Shown: positions 1 through 7,521, counted from the first letter of the stretch. The stretch: DNA of 41,921 nt from Anaerolineales bacterium (GCA_022865905.1 JALHUM010000211.1:1-41921), one strand, 5' to 3'. Made by a program: numbers and translations. The notes: generated by a model not told the origin, from the sequence alone.

Positions 1-1
1 G

Positions 2-604
2 TTCGTCGCCGTCTTCGTAGCCACGCGTCTCAACATTGACCGCCTCTACGAGACCATCAAGCTGGCCTTTGCCTTCGGGGCGCGCGGCCTGATGCTCAAC
101 CGCTTCAACCCCGGCGGGCGCGGACGGCAGCACGTCGAGGAGCTGCTCCCCACCGCTGGGCAGGTGCGCCAGGCGCTGGAAGTGGCCGATGCCGCTGCGG
201 AGGAATTCGGCCTGCCCATCTCCTGCTCCATCCCTATCCAGCCCTGCCTGATAGACACGCGTCCCTTTAAAAGGTTGGGGTTCGGTTTCTGCGCGGCCGG
301 GAGCGAACGCGCCTACTACACCCTCGATCCACTGGGCAACCTGCGCCCCTGCAACCACACCGATACCATCCTGGGCAACCTGTTCGACGAGCCGTTCGCC
401 GCGCTGATGGCCCCCGAACGGATGGATGCATTCACCTCTGCCATCCCTTCCTTCTGCGCAAAATGTGCGCGCCGCTCTGAATGCCAGGGCGGGTGCAAGG
501 CTGCTGCCCAGGCCTGTTATGGCTCGCTGACGGCAGAAGAGCCTTTCCTTCATCACAGCCGTAATGCAGTGGAGGAAAATTACCTCGAACCCCTTCACCC
601 ATGA
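2..604 (+). CDS. Radical SAM protein with SPASM domain, C-terminal part (5' end outside window)
   Basis: The frame is open from the first bases of the window to a TGA at 602-604, so an internal ATG at 92 is unlikely to be the start. What remains is the end of a radical SAM barrel followed by a SPASM/twitch-type cysteine region that would bind auxiliary [4Fe-4S] clusters. Visible motifs are FCAAG, then RPCNH followed by GNLFD, then CAKCARRSEC and QGGCKAA, the usual SPASM order. Members of this family modify peptides or enzymes, or act in cofactor synthesis; the substrate cannot be told here because the N-terminal CxxxCxxC site and the upstream neighbours are missing. No precursor peptide gene is evident downstream. 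The stop codon overlaps the promoter proposed for the next transcription unit. Confidence 0.85.
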   Translation, partial: FVAVFVATRLNIDRLYETIKLAFAFGARGLMLNRFNPGGRGRQHVEELLPTAGQVRQALEVADAAAEEFGLPISCSIPIQPCLIDTRPFKRLGFGFCAAGSERAYYTLDPLGNLRPCNHTDTILGNLFDEPFAALMAPERMDAFTSAIPSFCAKCARRSECQGGCKAAAQACYGSLTAEEPFLHHSRNAVEENYLEPLHP

Positions 605-610
605 TATAAT
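602..610 (+). promoter_or_regulatory. Extended -10 promoter for the ABC-F leader
   Basis: TGATATAAT is a perfect extended -10 element (TGn followed by TATAAT at 605-610). No good -35 box lies 17 bp upstream, which extended -10 promoters tolerate. Transcription would start near 617, giving a leader of about 130 nt before the ABC-F start codon. It overlaps the stop codon of the upstream radical SAM gene. Confidence 0.55.
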
Positions 611-642
611 TTCATCACCGTACTGATCCAGGAGCAGAAGGA

Positions 643-660
643 ATGACAGACACCCTGTAG
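643..660 (+). CDS. Putative five-codon leader peptide (MTDTL) upstream of ABC-F gene
   Basis: ATG ACA GAC ACC CTG TAG encodes MTDTL. A strong ribosome-binding site, AGGAG at 630-634, stands 8 nt before the ATG, better than the site of the ABC-F gene itself. The stop codon is directly followed by a segment that can pair with sequences around the downstream terminator. This layout (promoter, tiny ORF, terminator, resistance-type ABC-F gene) is that of ribosome-mediated attenuation known for several antibiotic-resistance ABC-F and methylase genes. Translation of the peptide is inference. Confidence 0.45.
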   Translation: MTDTL

Positions 661-707
661 AAAACCAAACGATCCCGGGCAACCCAACCCGCTGGTTTTG
701 ATTCCGG

Positions 708-731
708 CCGGGGGCGTCTGCCCCCGGTTTT
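708..731 (+). terminator. Intrinsic terminator in the ABC-F leader
   Basis: CCGGGGGC (708-715) and GCCCCCGG (720-727) form a perfect 8-bp stem with the loop GTCT, followed at once by TTTT. It lies 18 nt before the ABC-F start codon and downstream of the proposed promoter and leader peptide, so it would stop transcripts before the gene unless disrupted. It could also end the upstream radical SAM transcript. AAAACCA (661-667) is complementary to TGGTTTT (693-699), and its first six bases also to GGTTTT (726-731), the end of the terminator. Confidence 0.7.
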
Positions 732-749
732 GCATTCACAGGCCTGTCT

Positions 750-2369
750 ATGCTTACTGCTCACCAACTCACCAAATCCTACGACCTCCACACCGTACTC
801 CAAAACATCACCTTCAGCATCTCCGCTTGCGAACGTCTCGGCCTGATCGGCCCGAACGGCTGCGGCAAGACCACCCTCTTGCGCATCCTGGCTGGATTAG
901 ATAAGCCGGATTCTGGGACGGTGACGCACACGCGCCCAGATCTGCGGATCGGCTACCTGCCCCAGGGCTTTGACCTCGACCCCAGGCAGACGCTGCGGTC
1001 TACCCTCAGCCTGTCCGCCGTTTCGTTGGACATTCTCGAAGCCGAAGTCACGCGCCTCGCCGCTGCCCTGGCCGCGCGTCCCAATGACGCCTCCCTGCAA
1101 GCCAGGTACGACGCTGCACTGCGCCAACTCTCAAACTCCAACATCAAGCCTGCAACCGTCCTCGCGCCGCTCGGCCTCGCTGACATCCCTTACGACACGC
1201 CCGTTGGCAGGCTCAGCGGCGGACAAAAAACCCGTCTGCTGCTCGCCCGTCTCTTGCTCGCAGAGCCGAACCTATTGTTGCTCGACGAACCCACCAACCA
1301 CCTCGACATCCAGATGCTCGAATGGCTTGAAGGCTGGCTGGCGCGCTTCCCCGGCGCGGCCTTGATCGTCTCGCACGACCGGACTTTCCTCGATCACACC
1401 ACCAGCCGGATCCTCGACCTGAATCTCGAAGCGCACACGATCAGGGAATATATCGGCAATTACAGCGCATACCTCGAACAGTACACAAAAGAACACAAGA
1501 AGCAACTGTCTGCCTATGCTGACCAGGTGGCTGAAGTCCGCCGTATGCGGCAGGACATCGCCCGCACCAAACAGCAGTCCCTGAAAGTCGAACGGGCCAC
1601 CACCTCCCGCGAACCCAGTGTGCGCCGCATTGCCAAAAAGGTTGCTAAAAAGGCGCTCGCGCGCGAGAAGAAGCTCGACCGCTACCTGGCATCGGAAGAG
1701 CGCGTGGAAAAGCCGAAAGAGAGCTGGCAGATGAAGCTCGATTTCACCGCGCCAGTCCACCAAAGCAAGGATGTGCTCATCGCCGAAAAATTGACAATTG
1801 GATATCCGGGTCATGCGCCGCTGCTGGAAAACGTCAATCTGCAGGTGCGCGCCGGTCAACGCATCGCGCTGACAGGGCCGAACGGCTGCGGCAAGACCAC
1901 CCTGCTGCGCACCATCGCCGGGCAACTGGAACCCGTTTCCGGGTCCGTACGGCTCGGTGCGTCTGTCAAACTTGGTTACATGGCCCAGGAACAGGAGCTG
2001 CTCGATCCGTCACTATCTGCATTGGAGCTTATCCAAAGCACGGCGCCCTTCAACCAGACCGAAGCCAGGCACTTCCTGCACTTCTACCTGTTCAGCGGTG
2101 ACGACCCCTTGCGCCCAGCGCGTGACTTGAGCTTCGGCGAGCGCGCCCGCCTGCAACTGGCCTTGCTCGTGGCGCAGGGATGCACCTTCCTGCTGCTCGA
2201 CGAGCCGATCAACCACCTGGACATCCCCTCACGCGCCCGCTTCGAGCAAGCCCTTGGCCGCTTCGAGGGGACTGTCCTGGCGGTGGTGCATGACCGCTAT
2301 TTCATCGAGCGTTTTGCAAAGGAGGTGTGGGCGGTAGAGGATCGGAAGGTGAGAAAGATTCAGATTTAA
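750..2369 (+). CDS. ABC-F family ATPase (ribosome-associated, possible antibiotic resistance factor)
   Basis: This 539-residue protein holds two ABC ATPase domains in one chain and no membrane segments, the ABC-F arrangement. Walker A motifs GPNGCGKT occur at about residues 34-41 and 376-383; signatures are LSGGQK near 155 and LSFGER in the second domain; Walker B/D-loop motifs are LLLDEPTNHLD and LLLDEPINHLD. The linker at about 240-330 is long, charged and Arg/Lys-rich, as expected for the P-site tRNA interaction motif that reaches the peptidyl-transferase centre. ABC-F proteins act on the ribosome: housekeeping ones (EttA, Uup) tune translation, resistance ones displace drugs. The leader with upstream ORF and terminator favours an inducible resistance-type role, but the subfamily cannot be fixed from sequence reading alone. 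The start at 750 has only a weak Shine-Dalgarno site. Confidence 0.9.
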   Translation: MLTAHQLTKSYDLHTVLQNITFSISACERLGLIGPNGCGKTTLLRILAGLDKPDSGTVTHTRPDLRIGYLPQGFDLDPRQTLRSTLSLSAVSLDILEAEVTRLAAALAARPNDASLQARYDAALRQLSNSNIKPATVLAPLGLADIPYDTPVGRLSGGQKTRLLLARLLLAEPNLLLLDEPTNHLDIQMLEWLEGWLARFPGAALIVSHDRTFLDHTTSRILDLNLEAHTIREYIGNYSAYLEQYTKEHKKQLSAYADQVAEVRRMRQDIARTKQQSLKVERATTSREPSVRRIAKKVAKKALAREKKLDRYLASEERVEKPKESWQMKLDFTAPVHQSKDVLIAEKLTIGYPGHAPLLENVNLQVRAGQRIALTGPNGCGKTTLLRTIAGQLEPVSGSVRLGASVKLGYMAQEQELLDPSLSALELIQSTAPFNQTEARHFLHFYLFSGDDPLRPARDLSFGERARLQLALLVAQGCTFLLLDEPINHLDIPSRARFEQALGRFEGTVLAVVHDRYFIERFAKEVWAVEDRKVRKIQI

Positions 2370-2577
2370 TACAAAGGGCACAAAGACGATAGTCTCCCTT
2401 TCCAGTGTGGTTATCGAAGATACGCGAAAGTTAACCGCGAAGACGCGAAGAACGCCAAGACAACCTTTATAAAAGGCCTTTGCGGGCTTCGTTTCTTCGC
2501 GGTTCATATCCGGGATCATTCAACCCCACTCAGTGGGGAGACTACCAAACCAGAGAGGCTGTTATTAATAATACGGT
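2370..2577. repeat. Intergenic palindromic repeat region between ABC-F and padR
   Basis: No gene is seen here. The stretch holds AACCGCGAAG (2433-2442) and its exact inverse CTTCGCGGTT (2495-2504) flanking a partly self-complementary middle. This resembles the dispersed 'CGCGAAG' intergenic palindromes found in many bacteria. A second short hairpin, CCCCAC-TCA-GTGGGG, lies near 2524-2538 without a T tract. The region just downstream of the ABC-F stop also resembles the 'ACAAAGGGCACAAAG' dispersed repeat. Confidence 0.55.
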
Positions 2578-2599
2578 ATGTTTCATTATACTAAATCCA

Positions 2600-2628
2600 T
2601 TGACATACTGTATCATATACAATATAAT
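2600..2628 (+). promoter_or_regulatory. Consensus sigma-70 promoter of padR with internal dyad operator
   Basis: TTGACA (2600-2605), a 17-bp spacer and TATAAT (2623-2628) match the full consensus. Within the spacer lies TGTATCATATACA (2609-2621), a perfect 5+5 dyad around CAT, with further symmetric matches just outside. A PadR-type dimer bound here would block RNA polymerase, so autoregulation is likely. Transcription would begin near 2635, about 12 nt before the chosen padR start codon at 2647. Confidence 0.8.
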
Positions 2629-2646
2629 GTCACCAATGGTGATACT

Positions 2647-2970
2647 ATGACAAACGAATCCTTTGAAAATGTCATCCTTGAACTACGGCGCGGGGTGATT
2701 GTGCTGGCTGTCCTGAGCCGACTCGACCAGGAGCAATATGGCTACTCGCTTATCAAGAACCTGGCCGATAACGGTCTCGAAATTGACCAGGGCACGCTCT
2801 ACCCCCTACTGCGGCGGCTGGAAAGCCAGGGACTTTTGCAATCCAACTGGCGGGTCGAATCCGACCGCCCGCGCCGCTACTATTTGCTCAGCGACGAAGG
2901 CAGGACACTCCTGCCCAGGCTGAAAGAAGAATGGAAAGGCATCGTATCCATGATGAACAAGATGTTGTGA
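2647..2970 (+). CDS. PadR family transcriptional regulator
   Basis: The 107-residue protein is a typical short PadR winged-helix regulator: VILELRRGVIVLAVLSRL, then GYSLIKNL, GLEIDQGTLYPLLRRLESQGLL and the wing with RRYYLLSDEG. The ATG at 2647 is preferred over an in-frame ATG at 2578, because 2578 lies upstream of the consensus promoter at 2600-2628 and its extra 23 residues match nothing in the family. The transcript leader would be very short. PadR proteins often sit beside, and co-vary with, a membrane protein with an N-terminal HAAS domain, as here; the pair probably acts as repressor and membrane partner. A 13-bp imperfect hairpin separates the two genes. Confidence 0.9.
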   Translation: MTNESFENVILELRRGVIVLAVLSRLDQEQYGYSLIKNLADNGLEIDQGTLYPLLRRLESQGLLQSNWRVESDRPRRYYLLSDEGRTLLPRLKEEWKGIVSMMNKML

Positions 2971-2975
2971 TCCTG

Positions 2976-3004
2976 CTTAGGCGAGGGCTAAGCCCTCGCC
3001 CAAG
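2976..3004 (+). repeat. Strong hairpin between padR and the HAAS gene
   Basis: GGCGAGGGCT (2980-2989) and AGCCCTCGCC (2991-3000) are perfect inverses separated by one base, and CTT/AAG extends the stem outward past one mismatch. There is no T tract, so it is more likely a transcript-stabilising or processing hairpin, or a palindromic repeat, than a terminator. It ends about 18 nt before the start of the next gene. Confidence 0.6.
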
Positions 3005-3021
3005 AAGAGAAGGAGAATATT

Positions 3022-4092
3022 ATGAACTTAATAGACACCTATATTTCCGAGGTCGGACGCCGCCTGCCGCGCAAGAACCGCCTCGACATCGAAGCTGAGA
3101 TCCGCTCGGTTTTGCAGGATATACTCGAAGAGCGCTCGCAGACGACCGGTAAGCCCGTTGACGACGAGCTGACCTTCGAGGTGCTGAAAGAACACGGCGC
3201 GCCAGAAAAAGTAGCCGCCTCGTACATGCCGGAACGTTACCTGATCGGCCCGAGGCTGTACCCAATCTTCTTGACGGTCGTCAGAATCGTTTTTCCGGCT
3301 ATCATCATCATCGCTGCGACCAGCGTAATCATCAATCTCAGCCAACACGCTGCAACAGTGAGTGACCTTGCCAGCGCTTTCGGTTATGCACTCGTTGGAT
3401 TGGCGACCTCGGCCATCTCTGCCCTGGGCAACCTCGTGCTGATCTTCGCCATCATCGAGTGGGTACTGCGCAATGAGGGGATAACCGTCAAAGGCAAAGA
3501 CCGGATGAAAGAGAAGGAATGGGATCCGCGCTTGCTAACAAGAATATCAACGCCCGATCAGGTCAAGCTTGGAGAGAAGATCGCCGAGATCGTTACAAGT
3601 TTCGCGGCCATCGTCATCTTCAACTTCTATCCCCAGATCATCGGATTCACGCCAAGTTTGAATAGCGTTGCAGAAACCGGCAACTGGTCATCCGTAACCT
3701 TCGTCCCGCTCCTCTCCGAGGCTTTCTTTTACTACGTTCCCTACCTGACCCTGGTCTGGGCGCTGACCATCTTCCTGGATATTTTCCTGCTGCGCCAGGG
3801 AACCTGGAACGCGGTGACGCGCATCTTCGCGATTGGTCTGAAGCTCATCAGCATCATCATTGCCGCCTCCATGCTGGCTGTCCCCTCGCTGGTAGCCCTC
3901 ACAACCGAAACCCTGGCCGCCGGCATTGGCGACGCAGGTGCGGCGCAAATCCTGATGAGCCTGATTTCCCAGATCGTACACATCGCGCTGTGGATCGTAA
4001 TCATCGTGGAGAGTATCGAAGTGGTCAGGCTCGCCTACCGGCTGGTGGTCAGGGCACCCGCACACCCCCCACTCCCTGGTTTCGTGAGATGA
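3022..4092 (+). CDS. HAAS-domain multi-pass membrane protein, PadR partner
   Basis: The 356-residue product starts with a HAAS signature (helical domain found beside PadR-like regulators): MNLIDTYISEVGRRLP, RLDIEAEIRSVLQDILEER, then VLKEHGAPEKVAASY and the RYLIGPRLYP motif. After about residue 85 come several hydrophobic helices (about 90-115, 125-150, 190-210, 235-260, 270-295, 310-335), giving roughly six membrane spans. A good Shine-Dalgarno site (AAGGAG) precedes the ATG. HAAS proteins are thought to couple a membrane state to the PadR repressor; the signal is unknown. The stop overlaps the next start (ATGA at 4089-4092), so translation is coupled to the nitroreductase. Confidence 0.8.
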   Translation: MNLIDTYISEVGRRLPRKNRLDIEAEIRSVLQDILEERSQTTGKPVDDELTFEVLKEHGAPEKVAASYMPERYLIGPRLYPIFLTVVRIVFPAIIIIAATSVIINLSQHAATVSDLASAFGYALVGLATSAISALGNLVLIFAIIEWVLRNEGITVKGKDRMKEKEWDPRLLTRISTPDQVKLGEKIAEIVTSFAAIVIFNFYPQIIGFTPSLNSVAETGNWSSVTFVPLLSEAFFYYVPYLTLVWALTIFLDIFLLRQGTWNAVTRIFAIGLKLISIIIAASMLAVPSLVALTTETLAAGIGDAGAAQILMSLISQIVHIALWIVIIVESIEVVRLAYRLVVRAPAHPPLPGFVR

Positions 4093-4976
4093 CACGATCA
4101 AGATACATGCCAAACTTCAGCAAACCGATCACAGAGATCATCCGGCGACGTTTCTCGTGCCGGAGGTACCTCGAAACACCAATTGACGAGGGCACACGGC
4201 AACGCTTGCTGGATTTCATGGACACGCCCCAGAGCGGACCCTTCGGCTCGCGTCCGCGCTTCAGCCTGGTCGCGGCCACGGAGCAGGATCGCCGCGCGTT
4301 GAGGGGTCTCGGCACGTATGGATTCATCAAAGGCGTGAGCGGGTTCATCCTAGGCGCGGTGGAACCGTCGGAGAGAGACCTGGAAGATTATGGCTATTTG
4401 ATGGAACGCATCCTTCTGTTTGCAACCGATCTCGACCTGGGTACCTGCTGGCTGGGCGGCACATTTACCCAAAGCAGCTTTGCCAGGAAAATCGCACTGA
4501 CAGGCAATGAGGTCTTGCCAGCCGTTGCTTCCATCGGCTACATTGCCGATCCAGAGAAGGCCCGAGACGGCTTTATCCGTCAATATGCAGGCGCGCACCA
4601 CCGGCTAGCTTGGGAAAAACTGCTCTTCGATAGACAATTCGGCGTTCCACTTGCGCCCGAGGACGCCGGTAAATATGCTATTGTGCTGGAAATGGTGCGG
4701 CTGGGGCCTTCGGCTTCCAACAAGCAGCCATGGCGCATCCTCAAAGATGGCAGCGCCTGGCACTTCTACCTGGGGCGGACGCCTGGCTACCGTGAGGGTT
4801 TCTTCCAGGTGCTCTTGAACCTGGTTGACTTGCAGCGCATTGACATGGGCATCGCTATGTGCCATTTCGAGCTGACAGCCCACGAGGCAGGTTTGAAGGG
4901 CGAATGGATTGTGGAAGAGCCAGAAATCGAAAAACCAGATGGGTTGACGGAATATACAGTAAGTTGGAAAAGTTAA
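4089..4976 (+). CDS. Nitroreductase-fold oxidoreductase, TM1586 type
   Basis: The ATG at 4089 overlaps the stop of the HAAS gene. An ORF start at 3990 is rejected because it would overlap that gene by 100 bp with non-family residues. The 295-residue protein is a duplicated nitroreductase-like fold in a single chain, as in the TM1586-type putative nitroreductases: RRRFSCRRYLETPI near the N-terminus (the Arg/Ser segment binds FMN phosphate), GTCWLGGTF, and in the second half GPSASNKQPWR and DMGIAMCHFELTA. It probably uses FMN to reduce a quinone, nitro or enone substrate in the cytoplasm; the substrate is unknown. Its coupling to the PadR/HAAS pair suggests membrane-stress or redox-linked expression. 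Confidence 0.8.
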   Translation: MTRSRYMPNFSKPITEIIRRRFSCRRYLETPIDEGTRQRLLDFMDTPQSGPFGSRPRFSLVAATEQDRRALRGLGTYGFIKGVSGFILGAVEPSERDLEDYGYLMERILLFATDLDLGTCWLGGTFTQSSFARKIALTGNEVLPAVASIGYIADPEKARDGFIRQYAGAHHRLAWEKLLFDRQFGVPLAPEDAGKYAIVLEMVRLGPSASNKQPWRILKDGSAWHFYLGRTPGYREGFFQVLLNLVDLQRIDMGIAMCHFELTAHEAGLKGEWIVEEPEIEKPDGLTEYTVSWKS

Positions 4977-5037
4977 TAAGCCTTGCGGATTTCCACCCGT
5001 AAAGCTTTTTCATTCCCTCCTGAGAGAAAATACGTAC

Positions 5038-7476
5038 ATGTCTCCCCTACTGAACATTGATCACTGTTCACTGAAAACTATCAGGGTAGGCTGCCCGGCC
5101 CATAACTGCGGCGGACGCTGCCTGCTCATCGCCCATGTTGAAAATGGGCGCATCACCCGCCTGGATACCGACGACCGCCCCGACAGCCTGGCCGCGCCGC
5201 AACTGCGCGCCTGCGTGCGCGGACGCGCCTATCTGCGCCGCCAGTATCATCCCGACCGACTGCTGCATCCGCTGAAACGAGTCGGCGGGCGCGGCGAAGG
5301 CAAATTCGTCCAGATTTCGTGGGAGGAAGCGCTCGATACAGTCGCCGCGCAAATGCAGCGGGTCAAGCAACAATACGGCAACTCGGCCATGTTCGTCCCT
5401 TACGGCACAGGCAGCTACAACCAGCTCAACGGCTCACATATCGCCCGACGGCTGATGAACCTGTTCGGCGGCTGCCTGGGCATCTACAACTCCTACTCGT
5501 GGGCCGCCATCAACGCCGCCACGCCAACCGTCTACGGCACACTGGTCACCGGCAACCAACGCCAGGACTGGCTCAATAGCCGCTACATCATCATGTGGGG
5601 CTGGAACCCGGCCGAGATGCGGGACGGTACGAACAGCGATTACTTCGTCAAGCTGGCGCGCCACGCCTCCGGCAGTGGGGCGCGCGTGGTGTGCATTGAC
5701 CCGCGCCACTCGCTCTCCGCTGCTGCCCTGGCCGACGAGTGGATCCCCATCCGCCCCGGCACAGACACGGCCATGATGAGCGCCATGGCTTACGTGATGA
5801 TCGCCGAGCGGCTCTACGACGCAGAATTCGTGCGCACCCACTGCGTGGGGTTCGACGCCAGCCAGATGCCGGCTGGGAGCGAGGGCGAGGAGAGTTACAG
5901 CGATTACATCCTGGGCATGCGCGATGGCATCCCCAAGACTCCCGCATGGGCGGAAGTCATTACTGCCGTCCCCGCTGAGACAATTGCCCGCATCGCCCGC
6001 GAATATGCCACGATCAAGCCCGGCATGCTCTACCAGGGTTACGGGATGCAGCGCCGCGCCTACGGCGAGCAGGTGGTGCGCGCTGGCTGTGTGTTGGCAG
6101 CCATCACTGGCAACGTTGGCATCCCTGGAGGCTGGGCGAGTGGGTTGGGACTGCAAGCCCCGGACGGTGGCCCGCAGTGGACTGTCTTCCCGGCCGGAGA
6201 GAATCCGATCAAAGCGGCCATCCCGGTCTTTCTCTGGACCGAGGCCATTTTGCGCGGAAAAGCGATGACCCAGACTGACGGTTTGCTCGGCGCCGAGCGG
6301 CTCGATAACGACATCAAGCTCATCTATGCCGTGGCGACGAACTGTCTCATCAATCAGCACGCGGACGTTAATCACTCTGCTGAAATCCTGCGCGACGAGA
6401 GCAAAGTCGAGTTTCTAGTCGTGCAGGATAACTTCCTGACCCCCACCGCCTGCTTTGCTGACATCATCCTACCCGCCTGCACACAATTCGAAACCTGGGG
6501 CGTGGAGGACGGCTGGAAGTATGGCGATGAAATCATTTTGCAGCCCAAGTTGGTCGAACCGCCGGGCGAGTGCAAGAGCGATTACCGCATCTGCGCTGAA
6601 CTCGCCGAGCGTTTGGGCATCGGCGACACATACACCGAAGGACGTGACGAGCGCGCCTGGGTGGAGTGGTGCCTTGACCGTTTCCGCGAAACGCGCTTCC
6701 CGGATCTGCCCACGCTGGAGGAATTCATCGAAAAGAACCTGGGCGTGTACGCCAACCCGGTGACGAAACCGGCCATCGCCTTTGCCAATTTCCGCGCTGA
6801 CCCGGGGAAGCACCCGCTCGATACGCCCAGCGGCAAGATCGAGGTTTTCTCGAAGCAACTCTTCAAGCTGAACAACCCCGAAGAGATTCCCCCAATCCCG
6901 AAATACATTCAGGAATGGGAGAGTCCTTTCCCATATCATTGCGAGGAGGGTCGAGTAGGCAGCGCTCTTCCGCCGTATCGAGACCCAACGAAGCGGTCCT
7001 CCGTTAAACGGGATACACCAACACCCGAGGAGATTGCTTCGGGCACACCTGCCCTGGCGGGCGGTGCCAGGGAAGAACGCCCTCGCAATGACACATACCC
7101 ATTACAAGCCGTCGGACACCACAACCTCGCCCGCGTCCATTCCACCCATGCCAACAACGACTGGCTGGAAGAAGCTTTTCCTCAACGAGTCTTCATCAAC
7201 CCGATTGATGCGGATGCACGTGGCATAAAAGATGGTGAGGAGGTCAAGGTTTTCAACGCGCGCGGCGCTCTGGTGCTGCCTTGCCGCGTCACGCCGCGCA
7301 TCATGCCCGGCGTGGTGGACATCCCGCAAGGGGCGTGGTGGTCACCGGATGAAAATGGCGTGGATCACGGCGGGAACGTCAATGTGCTCACCTCGCAGCG
7401 TTGGACACCGTTCGCTTTCGGCACCGCGCAGCATACGATCATGGTTCAAGTTACCAAACAGGATGGACAGGATTGA
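5038..7476 (+). CDS. DmsA-like molybdopterin oxidoreductase catalytic subunit
   Basis: The 812-residue protein belongs to the DMSO reductase family and is closest by eye to DmsA. The N-terminus carries a [4Fe-4S] site: Cys19, Cys24, Cys28 and Cys59 (CPAHNCGGRC and RACVRGRAY). Mo-bis-MGD signatures follow: GIYNSYSWAA (Ser154 is in the place of the DmsA molybdenum-ligand serine), WGWNPAEMRDG, GYGMQRRAYGEQ, and a C-terminal dinucleotide-binding domain (VKVFNARGALVLP). There is no Tat twin-arginine signal and no upstream in-frame start that would add one, so it should stay in the cytoplasm. Between Tyr633 and Pro688 sits a 54-codon stretch foreign to the family, encoded by a palindromic repeat. 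The C-terminal KQDGQD and stop lie in another repeat arm. It is followed after 52 bp by a DmsB-DmsC fusion. The substrate is undetermined. Confidence 0.88.
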   Translation: MSPLLNIDHCSLKTIRVGCPAHNCGGRCLLIAHVENGRITRLDTDDRPDSLAAPQLRACVRGRAYLRRQYHPDRLLHPLKRVGGRGEGKFVQISWEEALDTVAAQMQRVKQQYGNSAMFVPYGTGSYNQLNGSHIARRLMNLFGGCLGIYNSYSWAAINAATPTVYGTLVTGNQRQDWLNSRYIIMWGWNPAEMRDGTNSDYFVKLARHASGSGARVVCIDPRHSLSAAALADEWIPIRPGTDTAMMSAMAYVMIAERLYDAEFVRTHCVGFDASQMPAGSEGEESYSDYILGMRDGIPKTPAWAEVITAVPAETIARIAREYATIKPGMLYQGYGMQRRAYGEQVVRAGCVLAAITGNVGIPGGWASGLGLQAPDGGPQWTVFPAGENPIKAAIPVFLWTEAILRGKAMTQTDGLLGAERLDNDIKLIYAVATNCLINQHADVNHSAEILRDESKVEFLVVQDNFLTPTACFADIILPACTQFETWGVEDGWKYGDEIILQPKLVEPPGECKSDYRICAELAERLGIGDTYTEGRDERAWVEWCLDRFRETRFPDLPTLEEFIEKNLGVYANPVTKPAIAFANFRADPGKHPLDTPSGKIEVFSKQLFKLNNPEEIPPIPKYIQEWESPFPYHCEEGRVGSALPPYRDPTKRSSVKRDTPTPEEIASGTPALAGGAREERPRNDTYPLQAVGHHNLARVHSTHANNDWLEEAFPQRVFINPIDADARGIKDGEEVKVFNARGALVLPCRVTPRIMPGVVDIPQGAWWSPDENGVDHGGNVNVLTSQRWTPFAFGTAQHTIMVQVTKQDGQD
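6936..7095. repeat. Palindromic (MITE-like) element inserted in frame in the dmsA-like gene
   Basis: Terminal inverted repeats TCATTGCGAGG (6936-6946) and CCTCGCAATGA (7081-7091) are exact inverses. The element is bounded by TA at 6934-6935 and TA at 7096-7097, compatible with a TA target duplication. Internal pieces such as GGAGATTGCTTCGGG and CGAAGCGG match dispersed 'CATTGCGAGG...GATTGCTTCG' intergenic palindromes familiar from Chloroflexota and other bacteria. Element plus one TA equals 162 bp, exactly 54 codons, without any stop in the host frame. Removing it would rejoin ...SPFPY to PLQAVGHH, the expected DmsA-like continuation. Confidence 0.75.
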
Positions 7477-7521
7477 CAGGATAAACCTTTTAAATCACCC
7501 TGTTCATCCTGTCCATCCTGT
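7458..7521. repeat. Near-perfect inverted repeat spanning the end of the dmsA-like gene
   Basis: Two 23-nt arms (7458-7480 and 7499-7521) are inverse copies with two mismatches; each is built from the unit ACAGGATGGACAGGAT. The 5' arm contains the last codons and stop of the dmsA-like gene, and the 3' arm ends 7 bp before the ATG of the next gene. It is a known style of dispersed intergenic palindrome. As RNA it would be a very stable hairpin that also occupies the place of a Shine-Dalgarno site for the downstream gene. Confidence 0.75.

Noticed and set aside
643-660. MTDTL as a precursor peptide for the upstream radical SAM/SPASM protein
   Set aside because: Five residues with no core or leader region are too short for a modified-peptide precursor, and its place before a terminator and ABC-F gene fits a regulatory uORF better.
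2578-2646. N-terminal extension of PadR from the ATG at 2578
   Set aside because: It would start upstream of a full-consensus promoter and encodes residues unlike the family; the dyad and promoter explain this DNA better.
3990-4088. N-terminal extension of the nitroreductase from the ATG at 3990
   Set aside because: It overlaps the conserved end of the HAAS gene by 100 bp in another frame; the ATGA overlap at 4089 is the normal coupled start.
5434-6375. Long minus-strand ORF (313 aa) opposite the dmsA-like gene
   Set aside because: Antisense shadow of a strongly conserved coding region; composition is His/Val/Arg-biased and matches no family.
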